From: Thermohalobaculum sp963721105
GTDB taxonomy: Bacteria; Pseudomonadota; Alphaproteobacteria; Rhodobacterales; Rhodobacteraceae
DNA: 64,000 nt
NCBI GenBank assembly: GCA_963721105.1
Contig: CAVRHY010000017.1
Location: 124,001 to 188,000, forward strand
Reading direction: 5' to 3'
This document shows positions 29,323-38,265 of this stretch, piece by piece. Numbering within the stretch: position 1 is the first letter of the stretch; every line of letters starts with the position of its first letter. The notes beneath the pieces were generated by a model. It was not told where the DNA came from. It made no database searches and worked only from the letters and a program-made list of their open reading frames with translations. The translations under genes and the position numbers were made by a program.

Positions 29323-29751
29323 ATGCCCGGCGATCTCGCGCACGCTCATGCCGCGCGCGTACATCGAGACGATCTTCTCGTCGAAGCCGGGGAAGCGGCG
29401 CTGATACCTGGCGATCAGCTGCGGGTCGAAGCTGGACTGCCGGTCCCGCGGGATCTCCAGCTCGAGCTTGCCCGTGTCCGTCGTCACCGTCTTCCGGCCG
29501 TAGCCGTTGCGCGTGTTGCCGGCCTCGCCGGTCGCCAGGTGATGGTCCATCTCGGTGTTCAGCGCCCGCTCGGCGAGGGCCTTCTTCAGCTCGTCGAGCA
29601 GGCCGTTGGCATCGAAAGCCGTCTTCGCATCGGCGCCGGCCAGCAACTGGTCCAGCAGGTCGTCAGAGATTCGAGCAGCCTTGCGTCGGGCCATGGGGGT
29701 TCCCCTTCCTTCCCACTATCCCCGGCCGCACACGAAATTCCTGACAGTGCC

Positions 29752-30380
29752 GAGGCGAATAGGCAAGATCGCGGCTGATCTCTCGACGCCGAGGGCTGCA
29801 GATGGCCACTGGACTGATGCAGCCCTCGGTCACGCCCGCAGCGGGTTCGCCTCGCGCCGACCTCGACACCCAAGACGGTGGCGGGCGTCCTCGCGCCGGC
29901 CCCGGCCTCCGCCCATAGAACCCGCGACACCGCCATATGGTTTCCGTCGCCTCGCCTCGATCACCACCTCGTCGGCCTTCCCAATCCTGCGACCGAACCC
30001 CTCGAGCGCCGCCCGGGTCATCTCCACCCGCCCCTCACGCCTCGAGGGTGCCATCCTCCCAGACCACCACCTCCCCGAAAGTGCGGTGGACGTCTATGCC
30101 GATCCCGCGTCACATGCACACCTCCCATCTCGTTCCGATCAAGGGATCGCCGGGCAACACGACACCTACGGGTCCGCGCTCTCTGCGCAATCGGGCGAGT
30201 CGCATAGGCGGCCAGCCCGCTAGCGCGAGCTCGCAGCTCATGGTATGGGTCGGCCTGCCCCACACCTTCGCGCTCCCGGTGCCTCCGCCCGGGAGAGTCG
30301 CACCATACACCATTGCCAAGGTGCCACGACCGGCCATTGGCACCACCCATCTCATGCCCGTTGCGAATGCCATCCAGGCG
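29752..30380. other. Degenerate region between insertion sequences
   Basis: No intact gene. Apart from the IS110 fragment at about 29895-30115 there is nothing recognisable. Confidence 0.5.
29895..30115 (-). pseudogene. IS110-family transposase fragment
   Basis: Read on the minus strand, IDVHRTFGEVVVWEDGTLEA is followed after a frame break by GRVEMTRAALEGFG and ADEVVIEA, then after another break by MAVSRVL. This is the order found at the N-terminus of IS110 DEDD transposases. The C-terminal two thirds are absent. Confidence 0.5.
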
Positions 30381-30983
30381 CTGATACCAACCCGCGCTGA
30401 TCAAAACTCATGCGCCCAGTCCCGCAGTCCGAGGGACATGATGCGCCACGGCTGGTCGGCGAGCTTGTTCCACGCCTCGCAGCAGTGGGCGACAATGTCG
30501 TCGTAGGAGTCGAAGACCCGGTTCGACAGCCGGTTCTGGCGCATGAACTGCCAGACGTTCTCGACGGGGTTCAGCTCGGGCGAGCGCGGCGGCAGCGGCA
30601 GGAGCGTGATGTTCTGCGGGATGAGGAGGCGGCCGGAGACGTGCCATCCCGCCTGGTCCAGGATAAGCACGGCGTGTGCGCCGGGCGCCACCGCGGCGCT
30701 GATCTCGACGAGATGCGCCTGCATCGCTTCGGTGTCGGCGAAGGGCATGACCAGCGCCGCACCCTTGCCGATCTTCGGGCAGATCGCGCCGAAGATGTAG
30801 GCCCATTTCGTGCGCTGGTCGTGCGGTGCGCGGGGCCGCGTGCCGCGACGCGCCCAGCGGCGCGTGATCAGGTTCTTCTGCCCCACCCGCGCTTCATCCT
30901 GGAACCAGACCTCGATACGCCTGCCGCGGGCGTGCCGGTCGCGGATCTCGGCGATGGCCGCCGGGAAGCTTTTTAAAGGCGCC
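30381..30983 (-). mobile_element. IS630-family element, copy C, truncated by IS481
   Basis: The end at 30381-30402 is identical to the ends of copy A. The element breaks off at 30983, where IS481 begins, so the first transposase frame and the other end are missing. Confidence 0.85.
30401..30980 (-). pseudogene. IS630 transposase DDE half
   Basis: The second frame only. It begins at the TTTAAAAAG tract near 30975, runs through RGRRIEVWFQDEARVGQKNL, KWAYIFGAICP, LDQAGWHVS and SPELNPVENVWQ, and stops inside the terminal repeat at 30401. All acidic catalytic positions of this half are present. The DNA-binding half is missing, so it is inactive alone. Confidence 0.85.
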
Positions 30984-32087
30984 TGTCCTCTTAGCCTTCT
31001 TTCCGTGCTATTCATGGGAGGGAGGAAGCGCCAATGGGACGAACATCGACAGCGGCTCAGCCGCGGAAGCGAGATGCCGGGACGAAGCTGGCCGAGAGCC
31101 GGCTGAGCGTGCTGGAGCTGGCGAAGGAGCTTGGCAATGTCGCCGAGGCGTGCCGGCAGCGCGGGCTCGACCGGACCAGTTTCTATGAGTGGAAGCGGCG
31201 GTTTCAGACGCAGGGCTTCGCGGGTCTGAAGGACCTGCCGCCGATCCACAAGTCACACCCGCAGACGACGCCGCCAGAGACGGTGGAGCGGATCAAGGCG
31301 CTGGCGCTGGAGCACCCGGCCTATGGCTGCAATCGGCACGAGGCGCTGCTGGCGCTCGAAGGCATCCGGGTCTCCTCGATCACCATCCAGAAGATCCTGA
31401 ACGAGAACGGCTTGGGGACGAGGACCGACCGCTGGCTGGCGCTGGAGAAGCAGACCGCCGAGACGGCGATCGAGATCACGCCGGAGCAGGCAGCCTTCCT
31501 GGAGAAGCTCAACCCCTGCTTTCGGGAACGCCATGTCGAGAGTGCGGCGCCGGGCGAACTGCTCTCGGCCGGCACCTTCTTCGTGGGCTCCCTCACGGGC
31601 GTCGGCAAGGTCTACCTGCATGCTGTCGTCGACACCTACGGCTCGTATGCCTTCGGATTCCTGCACGTCTCGAAGCAGCCCGAGGCCGCCGTCGCCGTGC
31701 TGCACAACGACGTGCTGCCCTTCTACCGCAATCTCGACCTGCCGGTCGGCGCCGTCCTCACCGACAACGGGCGCGAGTTCTGCGGCACCGAGCGCCACCC
31801 CTACGAGCTCTACCTCGAGCTCAACGGCACCGAGCACCGGCGCACCAGGGTCCGCAGCCCGAGGACCAACGGCTTCGTCGAGCGCTTCAACGGCACCGTG
31901 CTCGACGAGTTCTTCCGGGTGAAGATGCGCGAGACCCTCTACGAGACCGTCGAGGCGCTGCAGGCCGACCTCGATGCCTGGCTCGTCCACTACAACACCG
32001 AGCGGCCGCATCTCGGATACCGCAACATGGGCCGACGGCCCATCGAGACGGTCATGTCATTCGTCAGCCAAGAAGGTTAAGTGGACA
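30984..32087 (+). mobile_element. IS481-family element
   Basis: Imperfect 13-base terminal repeats TGTCCTCTTAGCC (30984) and the complement of TGTCCACTTAACC (ending 32087). It contains one intact transposase. The left side cuts IS630 copy C and the right side cuts a host gene, so an adjacent deletion accompanied or followed insertion. No target duplication found. Confidence 0.8.
31034..32080 (+). CDS. IS481-family transposase (intact)
   Basis: 348 residues: helix-turn-helix (NVAEACRQRGLDRTSFYEWKR), a second HTH, then an integrase-type rve core with D in VVDTYGSYAFG, D in LTDNGREFCG and E in NGFVERFNGTVLDEFF. AGGGAGGAAG precedes the ATG. It ends within a few bases of the element's right repeat. 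Confidence 0.9.
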   Translation: MGRTSTAAQPRKRDAGTKLAESRLSVLELAKELGNVAEACRQRGLDRTSFYEWKRRFQTQGFAGLKDLPPIHKSHPQTTPPETVERIKALALEHPAYGCNRHEALLALEGIRVSSITIQKILNENGLGTRTDRWLALEKQTAETAIEITPEQAAFLEKLNPCFRERHVESAAPGELLSAGTFFVGSLTGVGKVYLHAVVDTYGSYAFGFLHVSKQPEAAVAVLHNDVLPFYRNLDLPVGAVLTDNGREFCGTERHPYELYLELNGTEHRRTRVRSPRTNGFVERFNGTVLDEFFRVKMRETLYETVEALQADLDAWLVHYNTERPHLGYRNMGRRPIETVMSFVSQEG

Positions 32088-32701
32088 GATTACGGATCTT
32101 TCGCCTCGGAAATGCGGATGGACGCCGGCGAGGTGCTCGTCGAATTCACCGAAAACGGTCGCGACATGCGCGGAACGATCGCGGCTCAGGTGATGATGTG
32201 GCGCATGACCACCCCGGAAATGTACGGGATCCTCGGGATCGATGTCGGCGGCGGCACGTCGCTGCCCGCCTTCGCAGCCGTGGCGCCCGCTGGCCGGCTT
32301 GACCTCCGCGTGGCAGAACTGATCCGCAAGTCGATCCGGCCCGGCGCGGATTGGTTGCAGGAGATCGCCCGCCATCACGCGGTCCTGAACCGACAGAACC
32401 GCGAGCACGCCACCCGCATGTCGCAGATCACGTCGCAGACCAATGCCGAGATCAGCGATATCATTCACCAGGGCTATTGAGGGCGCGAGACGCCGCGACC
32501 GTGGCCAACGCGAGACGATCGAGGCGATCCGCGGGGGGGGGGGCTTCAACGACCCGATCAACGGCGGCACTGTGCAACTCGACAACACCTACAAGCATGC
32601 TTGGCAGCTTCAGGACGGGTCGTGCGTTCACGGACGACGAGTTCTTCAATCCGTACCAGAGCTTCGGCATCAACGGTCAGCCTCTGCGGATCGCGTCGTA
32701 A
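32088..32701 (+). pseudogene. Remnant of a host protein of unknown function
   Basis: The 5' end is removed by IS481. What remains reads MDAGEVLVEFTENGRD through SQITSQTNAEISDIIHQGY. Two frame changes (near 32477 and 32622) then lead through ETIEAIRGG, VQLDNTYKHAWQ and TDDEFFNPYQSFGIN. An 11-G run lies at 32533-32543. The joined C-terminus resembles uncharacterised secreted proteins found beside rhodanese-like genes. It ends seven bases before the rhodanese-like gene and was probably cotranscribed with it. Confidence 0.5.
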
Positions 32702-32913
32702 GGGGGCAATGATGAATGGTTGGAACGTGTTGCTGACGGCGTCCTGCATTGCGGTGTCCTTGGTCGCCGCCGTCGGGACGGCATCGGCGCAAAACACCTT
32801 CAGTCAGGCCCAGCAGGGCGGCGGCGGGAGAGATGGCTCGGGGAATCTGCACAGGGGCAATGAGTGGAAGATCCGCGCGACATCGGCATGATTGCCGAAA
32901 GCGAGGAGAGACC

Positions 32914-33225
32914 ATGGCGAGACGACCGCGCCGGAACCACAGCCCGGCCTTCAAGGCGAAGGTGGCCGTGGCTGCGATCAAGGGCGAGAAGACGCTGAGC
33001 GAGCTTTCGCAGCAGTTCGACGTTCACCCCAATCAGATCACGCAGTGGCGTTCCCAGCTTCTGGAAGGGGCGACGGCTGTGTTCGGCGACACCGCGAAGG
33101 CCGAAGCACTCCCGGCCATCGACGTGAAGGTTCTGCACGCGAAGATCGGCGAGCTGACCTTGGCCAATGATTTTTTAGAGGGCGCGCTCGACAAGGCCGG
33201 ACTGCTGCCGAGCGCAAGGAAATGA
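32914..33225 (+). CDS. IS3-family OrfA
   Basis: 103 residues, a HTH_Tnp_1-type helix-turn-helix protein (HSPAFKAKVAVAAIKGEKTLSELSQ, HPNQITQWRSQLL) with a C-terminal leucine-rich helix. GAGGAGAG precedes the ATG. Its stop overlaps the OrfB start (ATGA). Confidence 0.9.
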   Translation: MARRPRRNHSPAFKAKVAVAAIKGEKTLSELSQQFDVHPNQITQWRSQLLEGATAVFGDTAKAEALPAIDVKVLHAKIGELTLANDFLEGALDKAGLLPSARK

Positions 33226-34052
33226 TCGACAGGTCCCACGAACTGCCGATCGCGCGGCAGGCCAGCGAACTCGGGATCAGCCGGGGCAGCGTCTATTACC
33301 TGCCACGGCCGACCCCGGATGGCGATCTCGCGCTCATGCGCCGGATCGACGAACTGCATCTCGAGTATCCGTTCGCGGGCAGCCGGATGCTGCAGGGGCT
33401 GCTGAAGGCCGAAGGCCATGAGGCAGGCCGGCTGCACGTCTCGACGCTGATGAAGACGATGGCGATCGAGGCGCTCTACCGACGCCCGAGGACATCGACG
33501 CCGGCGCCGGGGCACAGGATCTATCCATACCTGCTCCGGAAGGTCGCCGTGACGCGGCCGAACCAGGTCTGGGCGATGGACATCACCTACGTCCCGCTGG
33601 CGCGCGGCTTCGTCTACCTTGCCGCCGTCATCGACTGGTTCAGCCGGAAGGTCCTGGCCTGGCGGCTGTCGATCACGCTCTCCGCGGACTTCTGCATCGA
33701 AGCTCTCGACGAAGCGCTCGCTCGCCACGGCCGGCCTGAGATCTTCAACACCGATCAGGGCAGCCAGTTCACCTCCGTCGACTTCACCGGGGTGCTGAAG
33801 AGTGCCGGGATCGCCATCAGCATGGACGGCAAGGGCGCCTGGCGGGACAACGTCTTCGTCGAGCGGCTCTGGCGAACGGTGAAATACGAGGAGGTCTACC
33901 TCCGCGCCTACGCCAGCGTCTCCGAGGCCCGCGCCTCGATCGGGCGCTACCTGACCTTCTACAATCGGACGAGGCCCCATTCGTCGCTTGGCGGGCGGAC
34001 ACCCGATCGAACATATCTCAGCGGGCTGCAGCCAATCCCGGCGGCAGCATAA
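33222..34052 (+). CDS. IS3-family OrfB transposase
   Basis: 276 residues with the rve integrase core: D in WAMDITYVPL, D in FNTDQGSQFTS and E in NVFVERLWRTVKYEEV. An HTH_21-type region precedes it (GISRGSVYYLPR). Starts by ATGA overlap with OrfA. No break, so the element looks competent. Confidence 0.9.
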   Translation: MIDRSHELPIARQASELGISRGSVYYLPRPTPDGDLALMRRIDELHLEYPFAGSRMLQGLLKAEGHEAGRLHVSTLMKTMAIEALYRRPRTSTPAPGHRIYPYLLRKVAVTRPNQVWAMDITYVPLARGFVYLAAVIDWFSRKVLAWRLSITLSADFCIEALDEALARHGRPEIFNTDQGSQFTSVDFTGVLKSAGIAISMDGKGAWRDNVFVERLWRTVKYEEVYLRAYASVSEARASIGRYLTFYNRTRPHSSLGGRTPDRTYLSGLQPIPAAA

Positions 34053-34765
34053 CCAAGGCGGAAATCCACTTAACCAGCCCCCGGCTACTGCTCAGACAAA
34101 ACGAGCCACCTCTGGGTTCGGCCAGATACAGCAGCCTGGGTATGCGGGTCAGCAGCCGGGCCTTCAGGGTCAGCAGCCCGGTTATGGCGGGCAGCAGCCC
34201 CCGGATGTCTCCGGTCAGGCGCAGCTCGATCCTCAGCTTCTGCAATATCTCGACCAGCTCGCGCAGTACGAGCGGCAGGATCTCTCGGTGTTCCGGCGAA
34301 GCAGCAGCTCCACACCGGCGCGATGCATGGAGCGACTCCGGCGTCGATCCCGGGCGGTCAGGTGATCACCACCCGCGGGCTCGGGTAGCTCATCCAGGGC
34401 GGGCAGGTGCCATATCTCATTTTCGATGCGCTCGGCAGCGGCGAAACCCTGCCCGGCGCCATCCCGGCCAGCTTCGGCTACCAGACTTGGCAGCAAATGG
34501 GCCAATTCCTGCAGCAGGTCACCCAAGGCAACAGCCAGGTGCCACTGGTCTTCTACTGTCTCTCGCTAGATGTCCTACAATGCCGCTTTGCGCTGGCGGC
34601 AGAGGGCCGACCTTGCTGCGCCAAGCCTTGCCGCGGATGCATGATCGGATCGGCTCGACGTGGTTGATCCGGGCCCGGAGCCGTCATGCGGCGCCACGAC
34701 GCCAGCGAGAGTATAGGGCCGTCTGTCACCAACCCTTGGAGTGGGCCCCTCGGGGCGGACAGTGA

Positions 34766-35560
34766 TCAGGCGGCGGTTTTGACCGGCGGCCGGGCGTTTT
34801 CCTCTTCGAACTGGTCTGGGCTGAGATAGCCGAGCGCCGAGTGGAGGCGCCTGGCGTTGTACTTTTCTATGAACCGGGGGAGCTGCTCGACAACGTCTTC
34901 GTGGGTCTCGAAGGCCATCGGATAGACGCCCTCTACCTTCAGCGTCTTCATCAGGCTCTCGGCCAGCGCATTGTCGTATGGATTGCCGCGCCGTCCCATG
35001 GAGCCGACGAGGCCTGCTCCCTCAAGCCTGTCGCGGTAGGCCTGCGCCGCGTACTGGGACCCGCGGTCGGAGTGATGGACGCATCCCGGTGGCGGACGCC
35101 GCGCGGCGACCGCGGCCTCGAGGGCGGCGCGCGTCAGGCGAGCGTCGATCCGCCGCCCGATGGCGAAGCCGACGATCCGGCGTGACCACGCGTCCATGAT
35201 GACCGCGACGTAGACGAAGCCGACCGCGATGGCGACGTAGGTGAGATCCGCTACCCAGAGCTGGTTCGGGCCGCCGACGAGCAGCTCCCGGCTACGATCA
35301 GGGAAGATCGGCTGGTCGTGTGCGCTGTCGGTCGTCGCGACGAACCGGCGCCGGACCGGTGGCTGCAGGCCGTGCTCGAGCATCAGGCGCTTGACCTTCT
35401 TATGGTTCACCGTCCAGCCATCCTGCCGCAGAGCGGCCTGCACCCGCCGCCAACCGTAGGCCTCGAACTCGTCCTTGATGGCGTGCATCGCCTCGACCAG
35501 GGCGGTGTCGTCGGTGACCGACGCCGTGTCGGCATAGAAGCTCGAGTGTGCGATCCCCAT
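34766..35560 (-). CDS. IS3-family OrfB transposase
   Basis: 264 residues from an ATG that overlaps the OrfA stop (TGATG). HTH_21 region (DEFEAYGWRRVQAALRQ), then the integrase core with D in LWVADLTYVAI, D in HHSDRGSQY and E in DNALAESLMKTLK. The catalytic frame stays open upstream of the ATG, so a fused OrfAB product by -1 slippage is also possible, as in many IS3 elements. Confidence 0.88.
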   Translation of the reverse strand: MGIAHSSFYADTASVTDDTALVEAMHAIKDEFEAYGWRRVQAALRQDGWTVNHKKVKRLMLEHGLQPPVRRRFVATTDSAHDQPIFPDRSRELLVGGPNQLWVADLTYVAIAVGFVYVAVIMDAWSRRIVGFAIGRRIDARLTRAALEAAVAARRPPPGCVHHSDRGSQYAAQAYRDRLEGAGLVGSMGRRGNPYDNALAESLMKTLKVEGVYPMAFETHEDVVEQLPRFIEKYNARRLHSALGYLSPDQFEEENARPPVKTAA

Positions 35561-35946
35561 CAGACGGCACCCCCTTGCGGCGGAGATCCCGTCGGGCCGG
35601 TGATCACGGACATGGCGCCGTTTCTCGGCCGTGGTGCGTGCCGCAGAGCCCCCTTTAGAAACTCGAGCTCCAGGGCCTGCTTGCCCACGAGCCGCTCGAG
35701 CGCGGCAATGCGCGCCTCGTACTCCTGGATCAGGTCGGCCGCCCGGGCATCCTTGTCGAATGATCCCGCCTCGTACTTCTCGACCCAGACCCGGATCAGG
35801 TTGCGCGAGATGTCGTGGCGCTTCGCCAGCCCGTGCAGCGTCTCGCCCGCCAGGAACTCCTGCGCGACCTGCCGCTTGAACTCGACGCTGTGGGATCGGT
35901 GCTTCACCATCGCTTCCATCCTTTGAAAGCCCAGCACACCGGTCAA
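35560..35946 (-). CDS. IS3-family OrfA
   Basis: Up to 128 residues; the real start is probably Met at residue 10 or 13 (VKHRSHSVEFKRQVAQEF). Helix-turn-helix (TLHGLAKRHDISRNLIRVW) followed by a leucine-zipper-like coiled coil (YEARIAALERLVGKQALELEFL). Confidence 0.85.
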   Translation of the reverse strand: MTGVLGFQRMEAMVKHRSHSVEFKRQVAQEFLAGETLHGLAKRHDISRNLIRVWVEKYEAGSFDKDARAADLIQEYEARIAALERLVGKQALELEFLKGALRHAPRPRNGAMSVITGPTGSPPQGGAV

Positions 35947-35987
35947 TTCTTTTCACCCGAGCTGTCCGCCCCGAGGGGCCCACTCCA

Positions 35988-36406
35988 CCTCGCGGCCCAA
36001 ACCTGACATCCCTGGTTTGGCTTCTGAATGACCGGTCCTGATCTTTTCCGACATGGAGCGGCGACGTACAGAAGACGGGGGTCGGTGGGAGGATCGGTCG
36101 CGCGGTGCGCTGGCCGGCAGCCGAGGCCTCGATCACGACGAACTGGCAGGGGACGCCTGGTCTCGTCTCGAACGCTCCCCGGCAACTCTATCTGGCGAAT
36201 CGGCCCGCCAACCGTTGCACCGCTGCCGGCGCGGCTCAGCCGCGAGTCAACTCGCCATTTCTGACTAGGCAACATTGACGACTGCAGCATGAGCCGTCGT
36301 GGCGACATGCTGAACATGATCGTGTGGTTAGACCAAGGCACCAGCATGCGCATGGAGGACAGCCGCTCTGGCGAATAGGCAATCGATAAAACACGGCAGT
36401 AGCGTT
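35988..36406. other. Region without a recognised gene
   Basis: Downstream flank of the IS3 element. A small hairpin (CCAAACC...GGTTTGG) lies near 35998-36021. Short frames only; I see no supported gene. Confidence 0.45.
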
Positions 36407-37282
36407 GTGCCTTGGCTGCAGCGGCCGGATGCGTTCGACACCGGGACGTGCCGCAGCGCACGCCATTTCACGGCGACCCTCCTGCTTGATCATCCCTGGG
36501 ACCTGGATATCGCCGCAGTCGCCATCACGATCGTTGTTCGCTTTCCAACCATCGGGCGGGTCAGGCTTTTGGCGGGCCGCAAACCAGATGCGTCGCCGTC
36601 GATCGAGATCGACGGCGGCGAAATCACTCTGCGCTATGTGCCGGAGCCGGTCTCGCCCGATGTGCTGATGGCCGCGAAGCTGCCCTCCGGGCACTGGCGT
36701 TCAGGCCCTTCGCTACCCAGCCACGTCGCGCATGTCGACATCGAGTGCGGTGGCAACCTGCCCGGAATTGGAGGCGCCAAGGCCTATGCCGCTGCCGTTC
36801 ATTTCGTTGCTACTGCGGCCTGCGCCGTGGCGCCAGCATGTGCCGTATTCTGGCGTACGGGTGACGTCCTCAACACCCCGGCGGCTTTCGCGCAGGGCGC
36901 CGAGACGATCCTCCGCGGCGGTGTTCCGCTCGACAGCTGGATCAGCTTCGCCGACGCTCCCTCGATCCCGGGCGGTCTCCAGAACGAAACTGAAATGCTG
37001 AGCCATGGCCTGCATCCCTTCATCGGCTGCGAACTGAAGCTAATGCCCCAACCCGCGAACTCGATCCTTGCCCGGCGCTGTCTGTCGCATATGGCCACGA
37101 TGGTTCTTGACGAAACTCTGATCCTGAATGGGTGCGAAGCAGGCCATCGAGGGAGCCACCGGCCGACGGTTCGAGTGCTTGACTGCAGCGCGCTTCGTGA
37201 GCGCCCGCCCCATCTCATCACCGCGGACGGCACAGTTGCCGTACCAGGTCAGCCAGTGCCACGCTGCCGCTCCATGAAGTGA
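36407..37282 (+). CDS. DUF4261-like protein
   Basis: About 291 residues from GTG 36407; the exact start is uncertain. The pattern LLLDHPWDLDIAAVAI, the EIDGGEITLRYVPEPV strand pair, HVAHVDIE, then VFWRTGDVLNTPAAF and VPLDSWISFADAP follows the DUF4261 family. That family is of unknown function and often sits near secretion-system or stress genes. The 3' end overlaps the convergent neighbour by 34 bases. Confidence 0.5.
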   Translation: MPWLQRPDAFDTGTCRSARHFTATLLLDHPWDLDIAAVAITIVVRFPTIGRVRLLAGRKPDASPSIEIDGGEITLRYVPEPVSPDVLMAAKLPSGHWRSGPSLPSHVAHVDIECGGNLPGIGGAKAYAAAVHFVATAACAVAPACAVFWRTGDVLNTPAAFAQGAETILRGGVPLDSWISFADAPSIPGGLQNETEMLSHGLHPFIGCELKLMPQPANSILARRCLSHMATMVLDETLILNGCEAGHRGSHRPTVRVLDCSALRERPPHLITADGTVAVPGQPVPRCRSMK

Positions 37283-38265
37283 GGGACAGCGTCCGCATGG
37301 TCCATTCCGAGCCGCCGCTGCGTTACTGCCGTGTCCGTAAGTCTGGCCTCCGTGTCGCCACGGAGCGACGAAGCCCAGTCGAGCGCGGTAATCTGCGCCG
37401 CTCCGTTCAGGCCCGCGAGGGACAGTCCGAGCCCCGCCTGCAGCCTCGTTACGAAGCCGGCGACCACCTCCATCCGGTACCCCTTCAGCGCCCGGCGGTC
37501 GATTGCGGCGCTCAATTGGAAAACGCGCTGATCGGCGGAATCGAGGAAGCTGCGGATCGCGTCCTCACGCAGCTGTGCCGTCGCCTGGCGCGCCTCTGCC
37601 ATCCAGCTTGCGACTGCCGGCTTTCCAAGCATCGCCTCTGCGAAACCGGACAGCGGCTCGCAAGCGGGGGCGCCGCCCGGGTCCGTCGCTGGAATCCAGA
37701 TTGTCCCGTGCTGCAGGTCGATGGAGGCCGGCCGCACTTTGGTTTCCCGCGGACGCACCACCAACCAACTGAAATCCGCGGAAGCTTCGAGGAAGTCCGG
37801 ACAGCCGATGCGGCCACAGACGTCCAGCGCCTGCTCGAGCGCCGAAACGGTCTTCGGCGTGATCTCCTGCCTGGCGTCCAGAACGAGGTCCCGTGAGCCG
37901 CAGGTCCCGACAAGCGCGGAGACCCGCGGGGCCGAGCCGAGCGCCAGCTTTGCCGCCAGTGCAATGGCCGCAGCCGGGGACTCGCAGTATCGTCGTGGGA
38001 ATGGCGCCCACTCGCGCTTTGTCGCCTGATCTTGAATCCGGGTATCGACGGCCGCCTGCGGCAGTCCCTCGCCGTGTCGCGCGGAGAGATTGGCGGACAA
38101 AAGCCTGTCGAAGCTGTCGAGGACGTACTTCGACACAGCATGAGAGACGACGAACTCCCGGTGATCAAATCGAACATTATGGGCGATCACGATCATTGCG
38201 AGCCGTGGTGCCGCAGGCTCGACGACGACCTCGAAAAACCGCGCCCACTGCACCGACAGCCCCAT
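37249..38265 (-). CDS. Hypothetical protein
   Basis: 338 residues from ATG 38265 (GGAG about 12 bases upstream); the open frame extends further upstream but with shadow-like composition. It is mixed alpha/beta and soluble, with no signal peptide or membrane span. Internal segments such as FLEASADFSWLVVRPRETKV and IDRRALKGYRMEVVAGFV do not match a family I know. It lies between the DUF4261-like gene and luxI, on the luxI strand. Confidence 0.45.
   Translation of the reverse strand: MGLSVQWARFFEVVVEPAAPRLAMIVIAHNVRFDHREFVVSHAVSKYVLDSFDRLLSANLSARHGEGLPQAAVDTRIQDQATKREWAPFPRRYCESPAAAIALAAKLALGSAPRVSALVGTCGSRDLVLDARQEITPKTVSALEQALDVCGRIGCPDFLEASADFSWLVVRPRETKVRPASIDLQHGTIWIPATDPGGAPACEPLSGFAEAMLGKPAVASWMAEARQATAQLREDAIRSFLDSADQRVFQLSAAIDRRALKGYRMEVVAGFVTRLQAGLGLSLAGLNGAAQITALDWASSLRGDTEARLTDTAVTQRRLGMDHADAVPHFMERQRGTG

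Larger units (their letters stand above)
27157..29694 (-). pseudogene. IS256 transposase, split by IS5 and by a hairpin insert
   Basis: Mutator-type transposase from ATG 29694 (LLDQLLAGADAKTAF, NTRNGYGRKTV, MSVREIAGHL). It is interrupted at 29322-28041 by IS5 and resumes with LRDLYGIDASPDLISAITD and PLVFFDALRVKIRDEGLVR. It then runs into a hairpin insert at about 27834-27856 that changes frame, and continues VHIALGVRADGTKEVLGLW to the normal end. Joining across IS5 restores exactly the sequence found in copy B. The hairpin insert is present in both copies. Confidence 0.85.
27114..29751 (-). mobile_element. IS256-family element, copy A, carrying an IS5 insertion
   Basis: Terminal inverted repeats of about 28 bases start GGCACTGTCAGGAATTTCG at 27114 and end with the complement at 29751. 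The flanking 8-mers do not match (TACAAGAA and GAGGCGAA), unlike copy B, so this copy has been rearranged or flank sequence was lost. An intact IS5 element sits inside, at 28041-29322. Confidence 0.85.
32865..34068 (+). mobile_element. IS3-family element inserted in the rhodanese-like gene
   Basis: The ends are approximate: TGGAAGATCCGC at 32865 and the complement of TGGATTTCCGCC ending at 34068. It contains orfA and orfB, both intact. Host reading on each side belongs to one gene. No clear target duplication. Confidence 0.75.
32709..34660 (+). pseudogene. Periplasmic rhodanese-like protein, split by IS3 and decayed
   Basis: The first part (32709-32864) has an AGGGGG ribosome site, a signal peptide (LLTASCIAVSLVAAVGTASA) and the mature start QNTFSQAQQ. 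After IS3 (32865-34068) the reading resumes with a Gly/Gln-rich repeat (GQQPGLQGQQPGYGGQQ). It continues HTGAMHGATPASIPGGQVITT, LIFDALGSGETLPGAIP and VPLVFYCLS, the rhodanese active-site loop, where a small deletion and stops follow (MSYNAALR is still readable). The family is like the CxxCW-motif rhodaneses. An in-frame TAG near 34388 and further frame changes show true decay, beyond the insertion. Confidence 0.65.
34737..35987 (-). mobile_element. IS3-family element with perfect ends
   Basis: 26-base perfect inverted repeats (34737-34762 and 35962-35987, beginning TGGAGTGGGCCCC) flanked by the 3-base duplication CCT on both sides. Both transposase frames are intact. The clean ends indicate a recent insertion. 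Confidence 0.9.
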
